From positions 8,830-72,829 of the forward strand of contig JBDLRH010000042.1 in NCBI GenBank assembly GCA_039800165.1: a stretch of 64,000 nucleotides of DNA, read 5' to 3'. The notes beneath the pieces were generated by a model. That model saw only the letters and a program-made list of their open reading frames with translations. It was not told the DNA's origin and did no database searches. Both the position numbers and the translations under genes were made by a program. This DNA is from JBDLRH01 sp039800165 (GTDB lineage Bacteria > Pseudomonadota > Gammaproteobacteria > Burkholderiales > Burkholderiaceae_C). Shown here one piece after another: positions 8,406-18,714 of this stretch. Positions within the stretch are counted from its first letter, which is position 1; each line of letters opens with the position of its first letter.

Positions 8406-9700
8406 CAGGTCACCGCATGACGCTGGTTGAAGACCGCGGCCTGCCACTCGCCGCTCTCAAGCACCTGCCGCAGGTGCTCGGCCGCGTTCCACACATCCTC
8501 GAAGCGCAAGTACAGCGGCGTGAAGCCAAAGCGCAGGATGTTCGGGTGCGCGGCACCGTCACCGGCGCGGAAGTCGCCGACCACGCCGCGCGCAATCAGC
8601 GCCTGCACGATGGCATAAGCACCTGATTCACCGCCTTCCTTGCGGGACAGGCACACCTGCGACCCGCGCCGCGAATGTTCGCGCGGCGTGACGAGCGCAA
8701 GCCCCTGGCCTGCGCAACGCTGCTCCACCAGCGCGATGAACAGGTCGGTGAGCGCCAGCGACTTGGCGCGCAATGCCGTCATGCCGCCCAGCGGCTCGGC
8801 GGCCAGCACCGTGTCCACGCCGCAGTCGAGTGCGGCCATGCTCAGCACCGGCTGCGTGCCGCACAGATAGCGCGCGATGCCCGGCGCGGGTTGGTAGTCG
8901 GGCGTGAAGGCAAAGGGCGCAGCGTGGCCCCACCAGCCCGCCAGCGGTTGCCAGAAGCGGTCGGCCAGTTGCGGATGCACCCACACGAAGGCGGGCGCGC
9001 CCGGCCCGCCGTTCAGGTACTTGTAGCCGCAGCCCACCGCGTAGTCGGCCCCCGCGCCCAGCAGATCGACCGGCACCGCGCCCGCGCTGTGCGCCAGGTC
9101 CCAGATCACGCGGATACCCTTTGCGTGCGCGGCGGCGGTGAGGGCGGCCATGTCGTGCATCGCGCCGGTGCGGTAGTTCACATGGGTCAGCATCAGCACC
9201 GCCACGTCGTCGGTCAGGGCGCCTGCAATCTCATGCGGTTCCACCAGCTGCAGCGTGCATCTGCGTTCGCGGCACAGCGCCTCGGCGATGTAGAGGTCGG
9301 TGGGGAAGTTGCTGCGCTCGGACAGCACCACGCGGCGCGCGGGGGCGTCTTGGTGCTGCAGGTGCAGGGCGGCGCTCAGCACCTTGAACAGGTTGACCGA
9401 GGTGCTGTCGGTGGCCACCACCTGGCCTGCGCCGGCGCCGATCAGCCGCGCGACCTTGTCGCCCACGCGCTGCGGCATCTCGAACCAGCCGGCGCTGTTC
9501 CAGCTGCGGATCAGGTCCTGCCCCCATTCGCGCTGCACCACGTCGGCCACGCGCGCGGCCACGCTGCGCGGCAGCACGCCAAGCGAATTGCCGTCCAGGT
9601 AGATCAGGCCATCGGGAATGTTGAACTGATCGCGCAGGGCGCGCAGCGGGTCCTGCGCATCGAGCGCGCGGCAGTGGTCCAGGGTGATGGGGGAGGTCAT
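8405..9700 (-). CDS. kynU: Kynureninase
   Basis: KynU is a PLP enzyme that cleaves L-kynurenine to anthranilate and L-alanine. Evidence is LIYLDGNSLGVLP near the N-terminus, WDLAHSAGAVPVDL (the cofactor-ring Asp region) and the Schiff-base lysine context GCGYKYLNGGPGAPAF. The 431 residues match bacterial kynureninases (about 415-430). The gene lies 12 bases after kynB and touches kynA. Together they convert tryptophan to anthranilate; no anthranilate dioxygenase or quinolinate gene is nearby, so the downstream fate is not shown here. Confidence 0.97.
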   Translation of the reverse strand: MTSPITLDHCRALDAQDPLRALRDQFNIPDGLIYLDGNSLGVLPRSVAARVADVVQREWGQDLIRSWNSAGWFEMPQRVGDKVARLIGAGAGQVVATDSTSVNLFKVLSAALHLQHQDAPARRVVLSERSNFPTDLYIAEALCRERRCTLQLVEPHEIAGALTDDVAVLMLTHVNYRTGAMHDMAALTAAAHAKGIRVIWDLAHSAGAVPVDLLGAGADYAVGCGYKYLNGGPGAPAFVWVHPQLADRFWQPLAGWWGHAAPFAFTPDYQPAPGIARYLCGTQPVLSMAALDCGVDTVLAAEPLGGMTALRAKSLALTDLFIALVEQRCAGQGLALVTPREHSRRGSQVCLSRKEGGESGAYAIVQALIARGVVGDFRAGDGAAHPNILRFGFTPLYLRFEDVWNAAEHLRQVLESGEWQAAVFNQRHAVT

Positions 9701-9712
9701 GGATGCAGGGTG

Positions 9713-10396
9713 TCAGAGTTCGCGCAGCACCGCGCGCACCGGCGATGCGTCGGCATGCAGCCACTTCAGCGGCAGCGCGATCAGTTCGTAGTCGCCCTCG
9801 GGCACGTCGTCGAGCAGCAGGTTCTCCAGCACGCGCAGCCCGCGCTGGCGCAGCACCCGGTGGCTGTCCAGCGTCTTGCTGTCGGCGGGGTCCACGCTGG
9901 CGCTGTCGATGCCGACCAGCTGCACGCCGCGGTCGGCCAGCCGCGCGATGGTGTCGGGTGCGAAGGCGGGCAGGGCCGCGTCCCAGCGGTCCACCGGCAT
10001 GCGCGGGTAGGTGCGCACCAGCACGCGCGGCGGCAGGGGCGCCGGGTTTGCGTCGATGGCGTGTGCGATGTGCGGCCACTGCACCAGCGGGCCGCAGCCG
10101 ATCGCATGGATCACGCGGCAGTGCCCGAGGTAGGGCGCGAGGCTCAGCGCGCCGCTGGCTGCGCCGTCAGGGTCGTAGTGCAGCGGCGCGTCGGCATGGG
10201 TACCCACATGCGGCGACAGCGTGACGGCGCTGACGTTGACCGGGCAGCCCGGTGCGATCTGTGCGGCCCAGCGCTGGCTGAAGGGGGTGTCGCCAGGGAA
10301 CACCGGGCTTGACGCATCCACCGGCGCCGAGATGTCCCACAGCCGCCGGACGCGTGGGCCGGCGGCATCAGGGGCGTGGAGTCGGTTGGTGCTCAT
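9713..10396 (-). CDS. kynB: Kynurenine formamidase (arylformamidase, cyclase family)
   Basis: KynB hydrolyses N-formyl-L-kynurenine to kynurenine and formate. The 227-residue protein has the metal-binding HVGTHADAPLHY motif of the KynB/cyclase family and the typical opening LWDISAPVDASSPVFPGDTPF. It is the promoter-proximal gene of kynB-kynU-kynA. The 60-base gap to the upstream ykgJ-like gene (10397-10456) is the likely site of an operon promoter. No kynR-type Lrp regulator gene is adjacent, unlike in some Burkholderia. Confidence 0.95.
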   Translation of the reverse strand: MSTNRLHAPDAAGPRVRRLWDISAPVDASSPVFPGDTPFSQRWAAQIAPGCPVNVSAVTLSPHVGTHADAPLHYDPDGAASGALSLAPYLGHCRVIHAIGCGPLVQWPHIAHAIDANPAPLPPRVLVRTYPRMPVDRWDAALPAFAPDTIARLADRGVQLVGIDSASVDPADSKTLDSHRVLRQRGLRVLENLLLDDVPEGDYELIALPLKWLHADASPVRAVLREL

Positions 10397-10456
10397 CGGG
10401 CGCAGAAAGTAGCACCGCCCGAGACACCGTGGTGTCGGTTATTTCCAACAAGCGCG

Positions 10457-10771
10457 TCAGTTCGCGAGCGGCGGCAGTCCGTGACGCATGCGCGCCTTCT
10501 CGCAGCCGTGGCTGCCGGGCTCCAGTTCACGGCAGGGGTTGGGTCGCCACTCGTAGATGCCGCAGCCGACCTGCTGGCCGATCTGGCCGGTGAGCGCTGC
10601 GCAGCGCGGGGTGGCATGGTCGGTGCCGCGCATGCGGCAGGTGCTGCCGGTCACTTCCACCGCCAGGCCGTCAGGCACATCGCCGCCCAGGGACTGCAGC
10701 TCCTGCGCCGCAAAGTCCACCCGAAACGCCGCGCAGCAGGCGCCGCAACCCGTGCAGACGTTGGCCGACAC
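10457..10771 (-). CDS. YkgJ/UPF0153-family cysteine-cluster (putative zinc/iron-binding) protein
   Basis: This 104-residue protein starts with GTG. Its N-terminal CxxCxxCC motif (CTGCGACC) and further cysteines in STCRM, PRCAAL, GCGIYEWRPNPC and HGCEKA are typical of YkgJ/UPF0153 proteins, which are thought to bind zinc or an iron-sulfur cluster. The biochemical role is unknown. The start lies 3 bases after the argF stop, so it is probably translated from the argD-argF transcript. Confidence 0.85.
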   Translation of the reverse strand: MSANVCTGCGACCAAFRVDFAAQELQSLGGDVPDGLAVEVTGSTCRMRGTDHATPRCAALTGQIGQQVGCGIYEWRPNPCRELEPGSHGCEKARMRHGLPPLAN

Positions 10772-10774
10772 GGA

Positions 10775-11728
10775 TCAGGCCACGCGGCCGAGCAGCAGGT
10801 ACTCCATCAGGGCCTTCTGCGCGTGCATGCGGTTCTCGGCCTCGTCCCACACCACGCTCTGCGGCCCGTCGATGACCTCGGCCGCCACCTCCTCGCCGCG
10901 ATGCGCAGGCAGGCAGTGCATGAAGAGGGCGTCGGGCCTGGCCACCTTCATCATCCCCTCGTCCACGCACCAGTCGGCAAAGGCCTTGCGGCGGGCCTCG
11001 TTTTCGGCCTCGTAGCCCATGCTGGTCCACACATCGGTGGTGACGAGGTCTGCGCCACGGCAGGCGTCCTGCGGGTCCTTGAAGACCTTGTAGCTGTCGG
11101 CGCTGCGCAGGCCGGCCACGGCCTGGTCCACCTCGTAGCCGCTGGGGGTGCTGATGTGCACCGTGAAGCCGAGGATCTCGGCCGCCTGCAGCCAGGTGTT
11201 GGCCATGTTGTTGCCGTCGCCCACCCAGGCCACCACCTTGCCGCGGATGTCGCCGCGGTGCTCGATGAAGGTGAAGATGTCGGCCAGGATCTGGCAGGGG
11301 TGGAACTCGTTGGTCAGGCCGTTGATGACCGGCACCCGCGAATGCGCGGCAAAGCGCTCGATCTTGTCCTGCCCGTAGGTGCGGATCATCACGAGGTCGA
11401 CCATGCGGCTGATGACCTTGGCGCTGTCTTCGATCGGCTCGGCGCGGCCGAGCTGGCTGTCGCCGGTGGTCAGGTGCACCACGCTGCCGCCGAGCTGGTA
11501 CATGCCTGCCTCGAAGCTCACGCGGGTGCGCGTGGAGGCCTTCTCGAAAATCATCGCCAGCGTGCGGTCGGCCAGCGGCTGGTACTTCTCGTAGGCCTTG
11601 AACTTGCGCTTGATGACCGCGGCGCGCTCGAACAGGTACGCGTATTCGGCGGCGCTGAAGTCGCTGAACTGCAGGTAGTGACGCACCGGGGGTGCGCCTG
11701 CCGGCAGCGCCTGGGCGGGGGCAGTCAT
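10775..11728 (-). CDS. argF: Ornithine carbamoyltransferase
   Basis: ArgF makes citrulline from ornithine and carbamoyl phosphate in arginine biosynthesis. The carbamoyl-phosphate loop KASTRTRVSFEAGM and the C-terminal HCLPAHRGEEV ornithine-loop motif are both present. The ATG at 11728 gives 317 residues, the normal length, and overlaps the argD stop by 4 bases (ATGA), so the genes are coupled. The longer in-frame extension upstream lies inside argD and has no family similarity. Confidence 0.97.
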   Translation of the reverse strand: MTAPAQALPAGAPPVRHYLQFSDFSAAEYAYLFERAAVIKRKFKAYEKYQPLADRTLAMIFEKASTRTRVSFEAGMYQLGGSVVHLTTGDSQLGRAEPIEDSAKVISRMVDLVMIRTYGQDKIERFAAHSRVPVINGLTNEFHPCQILADIFTFIEHRGDIRGKVVAWVGDGNNMANTWLQAAEILGFTVHISTPSGYEVDQAVAGLRSADSYKVFKDPQDACRGADLVTTDVWTSMGYEAENEARRKAFADWCVDEGMMKVARPDALFMHCLPAHRGEEVAAEVIDGPQSVVWDEAENRMHAQKALMEYLLLGRVA

Positions 11729-12927
11729 GCTGCTTCCGCCAGGAAGGCCCGCACCTGCGGCACCAGCAGCGCCATGATCTCGTCGGCTTCGGCTTCGCTC
11801 AGGATCAGCGGCGGCACGATGCGGATCACCGTGTCGGCGGTCACGCTGATCAAGAGGCCCGCCTCGGCGCAGCGGGCCACCAGCACGCCGCACGGCCGCT
11901 CAAGCTCCACGCCGAGCATCAGGCCATGGCCGCGCACTTCCTTCACGCCACGCAGGCCGCCGAACTCGCGCTCCAGCGCCGCCTTCAGGTGCGCACCCAC
12001 GCGCGCGGCGTTGGCCAGCAGGCCGTCTTCTTCCATGATGCGGATGGTCTCGACGCCGGCACGCATGGCCAGCGGGTTGCCGCCGAAGGTGGTGCCGTGG
12101 TTGCCCGGCTGGAAGATGTTCGCCGCCTTCGGGCCTGCCACCACCGCGCCGATCGGCACGCCCGAGCCCAGTCCCTTGGCCAGCGGCATCACGTCGGGCA
12201 GGATGCCCGCCCACTGGTGCGCAAACCACTTGCCGGTGCGGCCCATGCCGCACTGCACCTCGTCGATCATGAACAGCCAGTCGCGTTCGTCGCACAGCGC
12301 ACGCACGTCGCGCAGGTAGTCCATGTGCATCGGGTTCACGCCACCTTCGCCCTGGATGGCCTCCATGAACACCGCCACCACGTTCGGGTTGCCCTCGGTG
12401 GCCCTCTTCAGCGCCGCGATGTCGTTCACCGGCACGCGGATGAAGCCCTCGACCAGCGGGCCGAAGCCGGCCTGCACCTTGGCGTTGCCGGTGGCGCTCA
12501 GCGTGGCGATGCTGCGGCCGTGGAAGGCCTTGTCGTACACCACGACCTCGGGGCGCGCGATGCCCTTGTCGTGCCCGAACTTGCGCGCCAGCTTCAGCGC
12601 CGCCTCGTTGGCCTCCAGCCCGGTGGAGCAGAAGAACACGTTGGTCATGCCCGACAGCGCCACCAGCTTGGCGGCCAGCTTCTCGCCGTTGGGCACGTGG
12701 TAGTAGTTGGACGAGTGGATCAGCTTGGCCACCTGGTCCTGCAGTGCGGGCACCAGCTTGGGGTGGGCGTGGCCCAGCGTGTTGACCGCGATGCCCGCCA
12801 GCGCATCCAGGTAGCACTTGCCGTTCACGTCCCACACGCGAACGCCCTTGCCATGCGACAGCGCAATCGGCACACGGCCGTAGGTGTTCATCTGGTGGGG
12901 CGATGCGGCTTCGATGAAGGCGGGCAT
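11725..12927 (-). CDS. argD: Acetylornithine / succinyldiaminopimelate aminotransferase
   Basis: ArgD is a class-III PLP aminotransferase of arginine (and often lysine) biosynthesis. It has the catalytic-lysine context MPLAKGLGSGVPIGA, the Asp of FMIDEVQCGMGRTGK and the family start NTYGRVPIALSHGKGVRVWD. The 400-residue reading begins at the ATG at 12927, preceded by GGAGA with 7 bases of spacing. It is the first gene of argD-argF-ykgJ. A TCTTATATAAGA palindrome lies about 150 bases upstream in the divergent region. Confidence 0.96.
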   Translation of the reverse strand: MPAFIEAASPHQMNTYGRVPIALSHGKGVRVWDVNGKCYLDALAGIAVNTLGHAHPKLVPALQDQVAKLIHSSNYYHVPNGEKLAAKLVALSGMTNVFFCSTGLEANEAALKLARKFGHDKGIARPEVVVYDKAFHGRSIATLSATGNAKVQAGFGPLVEGFIRVPVNDIAALKRATEGNPNVVAVFMEAIQGEGGVNPMHMDYLRDVRALCDERDWLFMIDEVQCGMGRTGKWFAHQWAGILPDVMPLAKGLGSGVPIGAVVAGPKAANIFQPGNHGTTFGGNPLAMRAGVETIRIMEEDGLLANAARVGAHLKAALEREFGGLRGVKEVRGHGLMLGVELERPCGVLVARCAEAGLLISVTADTVIRIVPPLILSEAEADEIMALLVPQVRAFLAEAA

Positions 12928-13079
12928 GCAGGTTTCTCCGTCGTGTCCAAAAGAATCGGCCCAACGTGTGGGCCGCTGGGCGCTGATTTTAGGCACATCG
13001 CCTTGACGCCGATATGCACGGGGACGAGCGCCCCGGCGGTGGCGGCCGCCTTGTCGGACCCGCTGGCGCCCTGCCTTGA

Positions 13080-13093
13080 GTCTTATATAAGAT
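13080..13093. promoter_or_regulatory. Second TCTTATATAAGA palindrome, candidate operator
   Basis: GTCTTATATAAGAT lies in the divergent region between argD and the DUF3579 gene and shares its 12-base symmetric core with the acnB-proximal site. TATAGT at 13093-13098 could be a -10 for the rightward gene. Two copies of the same 12-mer palindrome in about 64 kb of GC-rich DNA suggest a real regulator site rather than chance; the regulator is not identified. Confidence 0.45.
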
Positions 13094-13178
13094 ATAGTAC
13101 TTACCCGAATGCACGAAGCCCGGTCCGGCCTGCCTGGGCCGCCCCTGATCGCCGGGCCGGCCACTCCTTCGCACCCCG

Positions 13179-13511
13179 ATGGTCGCCCCTGACGCCAAGC
13201 AAGTCTTCATCCTCGGCGTGACCCGCGCGGGCAAGACCTTTCGTCCCAGCGACTGGGCCGAGCGCCTGGCCGGGGTGATGAGCCCGTTTCGCCCGGGCGG
13301 CGCGCAGCCCGGCAGCCACCTGAGCTATTCGCCCTGGTGCATTCCCACGGTGGTCGATGGCGTGAAGTGCGTGGTGGCGCACCGCGACCTGCGCGATGCC
13401 GAGCCGATGGCCTGGGACTTCGTGATGAATTTCGCCCGCGACAACGACCTGCAGACGCTCGAGGCCTGCCTGTTGCCGGAGCCACCGCCCGGGTCCGCTC
13501 CGAAGGCCTGA
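13179..13511 (+). CDS. DUF3579 family protein
   Basis: This small 110-residue protein is conserved, to my knowledge, in Burkholderiales next to argD and rpsT; the function is unknown. It shows the segments KQVFILGVTRAGKTFRPSDWAERL and SYSPWCIPTVVDGVKCVVAHRDL. RAGKTF superficially resembles a P-loop, but the GxxxxGKT pattern is not complete and the protein is far too short for an NTPase. It is divergent from argD and separated from rpsT by a bidirectional terminator. Confidence 0.8.
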   Translation: MVAPDAKQVFILGVTRAGKTFRPSDWAERLAGVMSPFRPGGAQPGSHLSYSPWCIPTVVDGVKCVVAHRDLRDAEPMAWDFVMNFARDNDLQTLEACLLPEPPPGSAPKA

Positions 13512-13544
13512 GCACAGCGCAGGCAAGCCGTGTGCATCGCCCAC

Positions 13545-13571
13545 AAAAAAACCGCCCGAAGGCGGTTTTTT
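13545..13571. terminator. Bidirectional intrinsic terminator
   Basis: A run of A, the stem ACCGCC, the tetraloop CGAA, the stem GGCGGT and a run of T form a symmetric hairpin with T-tracts on both strands. It sits between the convergent DUF3579 gene and rpsT and serves both. Confidence 0.93.
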
Positions 13572-13649
13572 GCTTTTCGCTGGCAGCGCACCCGATTCAA
13601 ACGGCAGGCCGGTTCACTGTGGAGCCGGCCCGGGCGGGCGCCTGAAGAT

Positions 13650-13949
13650 TCAGGCTGCGGCGGCCAAGGCCTTGACCTTGGCAGACAGGCGGCTCTTGTC
13701 GCGAGCGGCCTTGTTCTTGTGGAAGATGCCCTTGTCGGCCACCGTGTCCACGATGCTTTGCGCCTTGGCGAAGAGTTCGGAGGCCTTGGTCTTGTCGCCG
13801 GCGGCGACAGCCTTCTCCACGTTCTTCACCGCGGTGCGGTATTTGGAGCGCAGGGACGAGTTGGCTGCGTTGAGCTTGACGTCCTGACGTGCGCGTTTGC
13901 GGCCCGACGCAAGGCGCGGGTTCTTTTTCTTGGGTTTTCCAGATGCCAT
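13650..13949 (-). CDS. rpsT: 30S ribosomal protein S20
   Basis: S20 binds 16S rRNA in the body of the small subunit. The 99-residue, strongly basic helical protein has KPKKKNPRLASGRKRARQDVKLNAANSSLRSKYRTAVK and a lysine-rich C-terminal segment FHKNKAARDKSRLSAKVK. It stands alone on the minus strand, divergent from murJ, as in other Burkholderiales. The length is slightly above the E. coli protein (87) because of the Ala-rich tail. Confidence 0.98.
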   Translation of the reverse strand: MASGKPKKKNPRLASGRKRARQDVKLNAANSSLRSKYRTAVKNVEKAVAAGDKTKASELFAKAQSIVDTVADKGIFHKNKAARDKSRLSAKVKALAAAA

Positions 13950-14055
13950 GGGGGATCCTTAGCGTGTTTGAGGATGTTGCGAGCGAAAAGCCCTCTATTG
14001 TAGCCGAGCCGGCCGGGCCCGCCGCCCGCCCCGGGGCGCCCACTACACTGCGGCC

Positions 14056-15630
<1,575 letters not shown>

Positions 15631-15642
15631 GGAGCCCCTGCC

Positions 15643-16509
15643 TTGACCGCCTGGACGCCGCAGACCCCCACGCCGCTGGCCTACTTTGCCTCGCTGGTGC
15701 AGGACGACGAGCACATTCCGCTGCTCGAGGCGGCGGCCTGCGTGGCGCAGGACGAATACCCCGAGCTCGATGTGCAGCAGGTGCTGGGCGATCTGGACCA
15801 GCTGCTCGCGCGCCTCAAGCGCCGGCTGGCGGCCGATGCGGGCACGATGCAGCGCCTGCGCATGCTCAACCAGTTCTTCTTCGGCGACATGGGCTTTGGC
15901 GGCAACGTCAACGACTACTACAACCCGGACAACAGCTACCTCAATGCGGTGCTGCGCACGCGCCGCGGCATCCCGATCACGCTGGCGGTGCTGTGGCTGG
16001 AGCTCGCGCAGGGCCTCAGGCTGCGGGCGCATGGCGTGAACTTCCCCGGGCACTTTCTCGTCAAGGTGGCGCTGCCAGGTGGTCAGGCGGTGCTCGACCC
16101 GTTTTCGGGCGAGTCGCTCTCGCGCGAACAGCTCATCGAGCGGCTCGAGCCGTTCCAGCCGCCGGGTGCCAGCGGTGCCGATGCCGACATCCCGCTGGGC
16201 CTGTACCTGCAGCCGGCGCCGGCGCGCGACGTGCTGGCGCGCATGCTGCGCAACCTCAAGGAAATCCACGCCCGACAGCGCGATCCGCTGCGGCTGGTGG
16301 CGGTGCTCGACCGGCTGGTGGTGCTGCTGCCCGATCACTGGGGCGAGCGCCGCGACCGCGGCATGGCTTGGGCCTCGGCCGGTGATGCCGAGCGGGCGGT
16401 AGCCGACCTGCAGGCTTACCTGGACCACGCCGCCGATGCCAGCGACGCGCCGGTGGTGGCCGAGCGGCTGGCCAGCCTGAAGCGCGAGCTCAGCGGCCGC
16501 GGGGCCTGA
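15643..16509 (+). CDS. SirB1-family protein (transglutaminase-like plus TPR-like)
   Basis: This 288-residue soluble protein (TTG start) has the SirB1/transglutaminase-like core: FFFGDMGFGGNVNDYYNPDNSYLNAVLRTRRGIPITLAVLW followed by GVNFPGHFLVKVAL. A helical C-terminal region (about 195-285) reads like tetratricopeptide repeats. The catalytic cysteine of true transglutaminases is not evident, so an enzymatic role is doubtful. The biochemical function is unknown. It directly follows murJ, a linkage known to me from betaproteobacteria. Confidence 0.85.
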   Translation: MTAWTPQTPTPLAYFASLVQDDEHIPLLEAAACVAQDEYPELDVQQVLGDLDQLLARLKRRLAADAGTMQRLRMLNQFFFGDMGFGGNVNDYYNPDNSYLNAVLRTRRGIPITLAVLWLELAQGLRLRAHGVNFPGHFLVKVALPGGQAVLDPFSGESLSREQLIERLEPFQPPGASGADADIPLGLYLQPAPARDVLARMLRNLKEIHARQRDPLRLVAVLDRLVVLLPDHWGERRDRGMAWASAGDAERAVADLQAYLDHAADASDAPVVAERLASLKRELSGRGA

Positions 16510-16535
16510 GCGTCACCGGCCGCGGTGCGCTGGCA

Positions 16536-17615
16536 TCACTGGCCAGCGGGCTGCAGTGATTCGGCTGCGGCGCGCTCGCGCTGCCAGCGGTCCAGCCGCG
16601 CATCCATCACCCGGCGCCACAGCGGCGGCACCCAGGCCAGCGGCAGCATGGCTGGATAGCCCGCCGGCAGCTGGGGCGCGTCGTCGCGCGTCACCAGGGC
16701 CTGCCACGGCTGGTTCATTCGCGCATGGTGGTCGCTGTGGCGCTGCAGGTTGAACAGCAGCGCGTTGGACAGCGCCCAGTTGGCGTTCCACGAATGCGCG
16801 GGCTGCACCCGCTCGTAGCCCGCTGCGGCCGGCGCGCGGCGCAGTCCGTAGTGCTCGACGTAGTTCACGCTTTCCAGCAAGAACGCCGCGCAGATCGCCT
16901 GCACCACCCACAGCACGCCCGCCTGCACGCCAAAGCCCGCCACCAGGGCGCCCAGCAGCACGAGCGACAGCAGGTTGCTCGTCAGCACCTCGTTGCGCCA
17001 GTGCAGCGCACCCAGGCCGCGGTGGCGCAGGCGCATCGCCTCGAGCGTCCACGCGTGCCGCCAGGTGCCCGCGACCGATCGCAGCACGAAGTGCCACACG
17101 CCCATGCCGCGCGGTGCAGAGGCCGGGTCGGCCGCGGTGGCCACACGCACATGGTGGCCGCGGATGTGCTCCACCTGGAACTGCCCGTAGCCCACCATGC
17201 ACAGCAGCACCCGCGCGCAGGCGCGGTCGAGCTGGCTGGCGCGGTGCCCCATCTCATGGGCCAGCGTGATGCCCAGCCCGCCGGTGACGGTGCCCACCGC
17301 GACCGACAGCGCCAGCAGGTCGCCGGTGGAGAGGTGCGGTGCCTGTGCGCTGGCCCACAGCAGCAGCGTGATCTGCAGCGGCACCTGTGCGCGAGGCAGC
17401 CAGCGCGCAGCCACATCAGGCACGGTGGGGAGAGCGGCGCGCGGCGCGCCGATCAACGCATCGGCCAGCGGAATCAGCACGAAGGTGACCACCACCGTCA
17501 TCCACGCCATGCCGGCGTTCTGCCAGAAGATGGGCTGCCAGGCGTACAGCACCAGCAGCAGGGCTGACCACAGCGCCAGCCCCCACCTCAGCCCGAACGA
17601 ATGCAGCATGCCCAT
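16536..17615 (-). CDS. AlkB-type membrane alkane/fatty-acid hydroxylase
   Basis: This 359-residue integral-membrane di-iron monooxygenase has all the AlkB histidine boxes: HEMGHR, EHIRGHHVRVAT, LQRHSDHHA and the NYVEHYGLRR signature specific to alkane hydroxylases. About six membrane helices flank them. Family members hydroxylate medium-chain alkanes or related substrates at the terminal carbon, taking electrons from rubredoxin. No rubredoxin or rubredoxin reductase gene is in the window, so the electron donor must be encoded elsewhere. It is convergent with the SirB1-like gene and follows purM on the same strand. Confidence 0.88.
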   Translation of the reverse strand: MGMLHSFGLRWGLALWSALLLVLYAWQPIFWQNAGMAWMTVVVTFVLIPLADALIGAPRAALPTVPDVAARWLPRAQVPLQITLLLWASAQAPHLSTGDLLALSVAVGTVTGGLGITLAHEMGHRASQLDRACARVLLCMVGYGQFQVEHIRGHHVRVATAADPASAPRGMGVWHFVLRSVAGTWRHAWTLEAMRLRHRGLGALHWRNEVLTSNLLSLVLLGALVAGFGVQAGVLWVVQAICAAFLLESVNYVEHYGLRRAPAAAGYERVQPAHSWNANWALSNALLFNLQRHSDHHARMNQPWQALVTRDDAPQLPAGYPAMLPLAWVPPLWRRVMDARLDRWQRERAAAESLQPAGQ

Positions 17616-17667
17616 GCCCGCATTGGAGGGCGGTGATGCGCCGCGCGCAAGCGGGCTTTTCCGGGGG

Positions 17668-18714
17668 TCAGCTCACCTGCACGGCCGGGCCGTCGCCGCG
17701 CGGCGCGATGCGGCCGATGGCGTGCACCGTCTCGCCCAGCGCGCGCAGCGTGGCCGCACAGGCGTCGGCCTGCGCCGGGCGCACCACCACCACCATGCCG
17801 ATGCCGTTGTTGAAGGTGCGGTTCATCTCGTGGTCGCTGATGCCGGCGGTGGCCTGCAGCCAGGCGAACAGCTCGCTTTGCGGCCAGCTGCCCTTGACCA
17901 GGTGCGCCGCCATGCCCTCTGGCAGCACGCGCGGAATGTTCTCGAGCAGGCCGCCGCCAGTGATGTGCGCCAGCGCCTGGATGCCGCCGGCATCGGCCGG
18001 GTGCTGCGCCAGAGCCGCCAGCACCGGCTTGACGTACAGCCGCGTGGGCGCCATCACCGCCTGGCGGAACGATTGCCCGTCCAGCGTGGCAGGCAGCTGC
18101 GCGCCGGCGCGCTCGATGCACTTGCGCACCAGCGAAAAACCGTTGGAGTGCACGCCGCTGGACGCGAGCCCCAGCACCACGTCGCCGGCCTGCACGCCCT
18201 GGCCGCCCAGGATCTTCGATTTCTCGACCGCGCCCACGCAAAAGCCGGCCAGGTCGTATTCGCCCGGTGGGTACATGCCGGGCATCTCGGCGGTTTCGCC
18301 ACCGATCAGCGCACAGCCCGATTCCTCGCAGCCGCGCGCGATGCCGCCGACCACCGCCGCGGCGGTGTCCACATCAAGCTTGCCGCAGGCAAAGTAGTCG
18401 AGGAAGAACAGCGGCTCGGCGCCCTGCACCAGCACGTCGTTGACGCTCATCGCCACCAGGTCGATGCCCACCGTGTCGTGGATGCCCCACTCGAAGGCCA
18501 GCTTGAGCTTGGTGCCCACGCCGTCGGTGCCCGACACCAGCACCGGTTCCTTGTAGCGCTTGGGCACCTCGAACAGCGCGCCAAAGCCGCCGATGCCGGC
18601 CAGCACGCCCTCGCGCAGGGTGCGGCGCGCCAGCGGCTTGATGCGCTCGACCAGCGCGTCGCCGGCTTCGATGTCAACGCCGGCATCCTTGTAGGACAGG
18701 GGGGTGGTGCTCAT
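17668..18714 (-). CDS. purM: Phosphoribosylformylglycinamidine cyclo-ligase
   Basis: PurM is the AIR synthetase of purine biosynthesis (FGAM + ATP to AIR). The 348-residue protein shows SYKDAGVDIEAGDALVERIKPLA, PVLVSGTDGVGTKLKLAFEWG and the diagnostic GGETAEMPGMYPPGEYDLAGFCVG. Length and order are standard. It is divergent from the AI-2E-family permease gene; the purM/permease/hda arrangement is typical of Burkholderiales. Confidence 0.98.
   Translation of the reverse strand: MSTTPLSYKDAGVDIEAGDALVERIKPLARRTLREGVLAGIGGFGALFEVPKRYKEPVLVSGTDGVGTKLKLAFEWGIHDTVGIDLVAMSVNDVLVQGAEPLFFLDYFACGKLDVDTAAAVVGGIARGCEESGCALIGGETAEMPGMYPPGEYDLAGFCVGAVEKSKILGGQGVQAGDVVLGLASSGVHSNGFSLVRKCIERAGAQLPATLDGQSFRQAVMAPTRLYVKPVLAALAQHPADAGGIQALAHITGGGLLENIPRVLPEGMAAHLVKGSWPQSELFAWLQATAGISDHEMNRTFNNGIGMVVVVRPAQADACAATLRALGETVHAIGRIAPRGDGPAVQVS

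Noticed and set aside
13179..13511. P-loop NTPase reading of the DUF3579 protein
   Set aside because: GVTRAGKTF lacks the full GxxxxGK[ST] layout, and there is no Walker B in a 110-residue protein.
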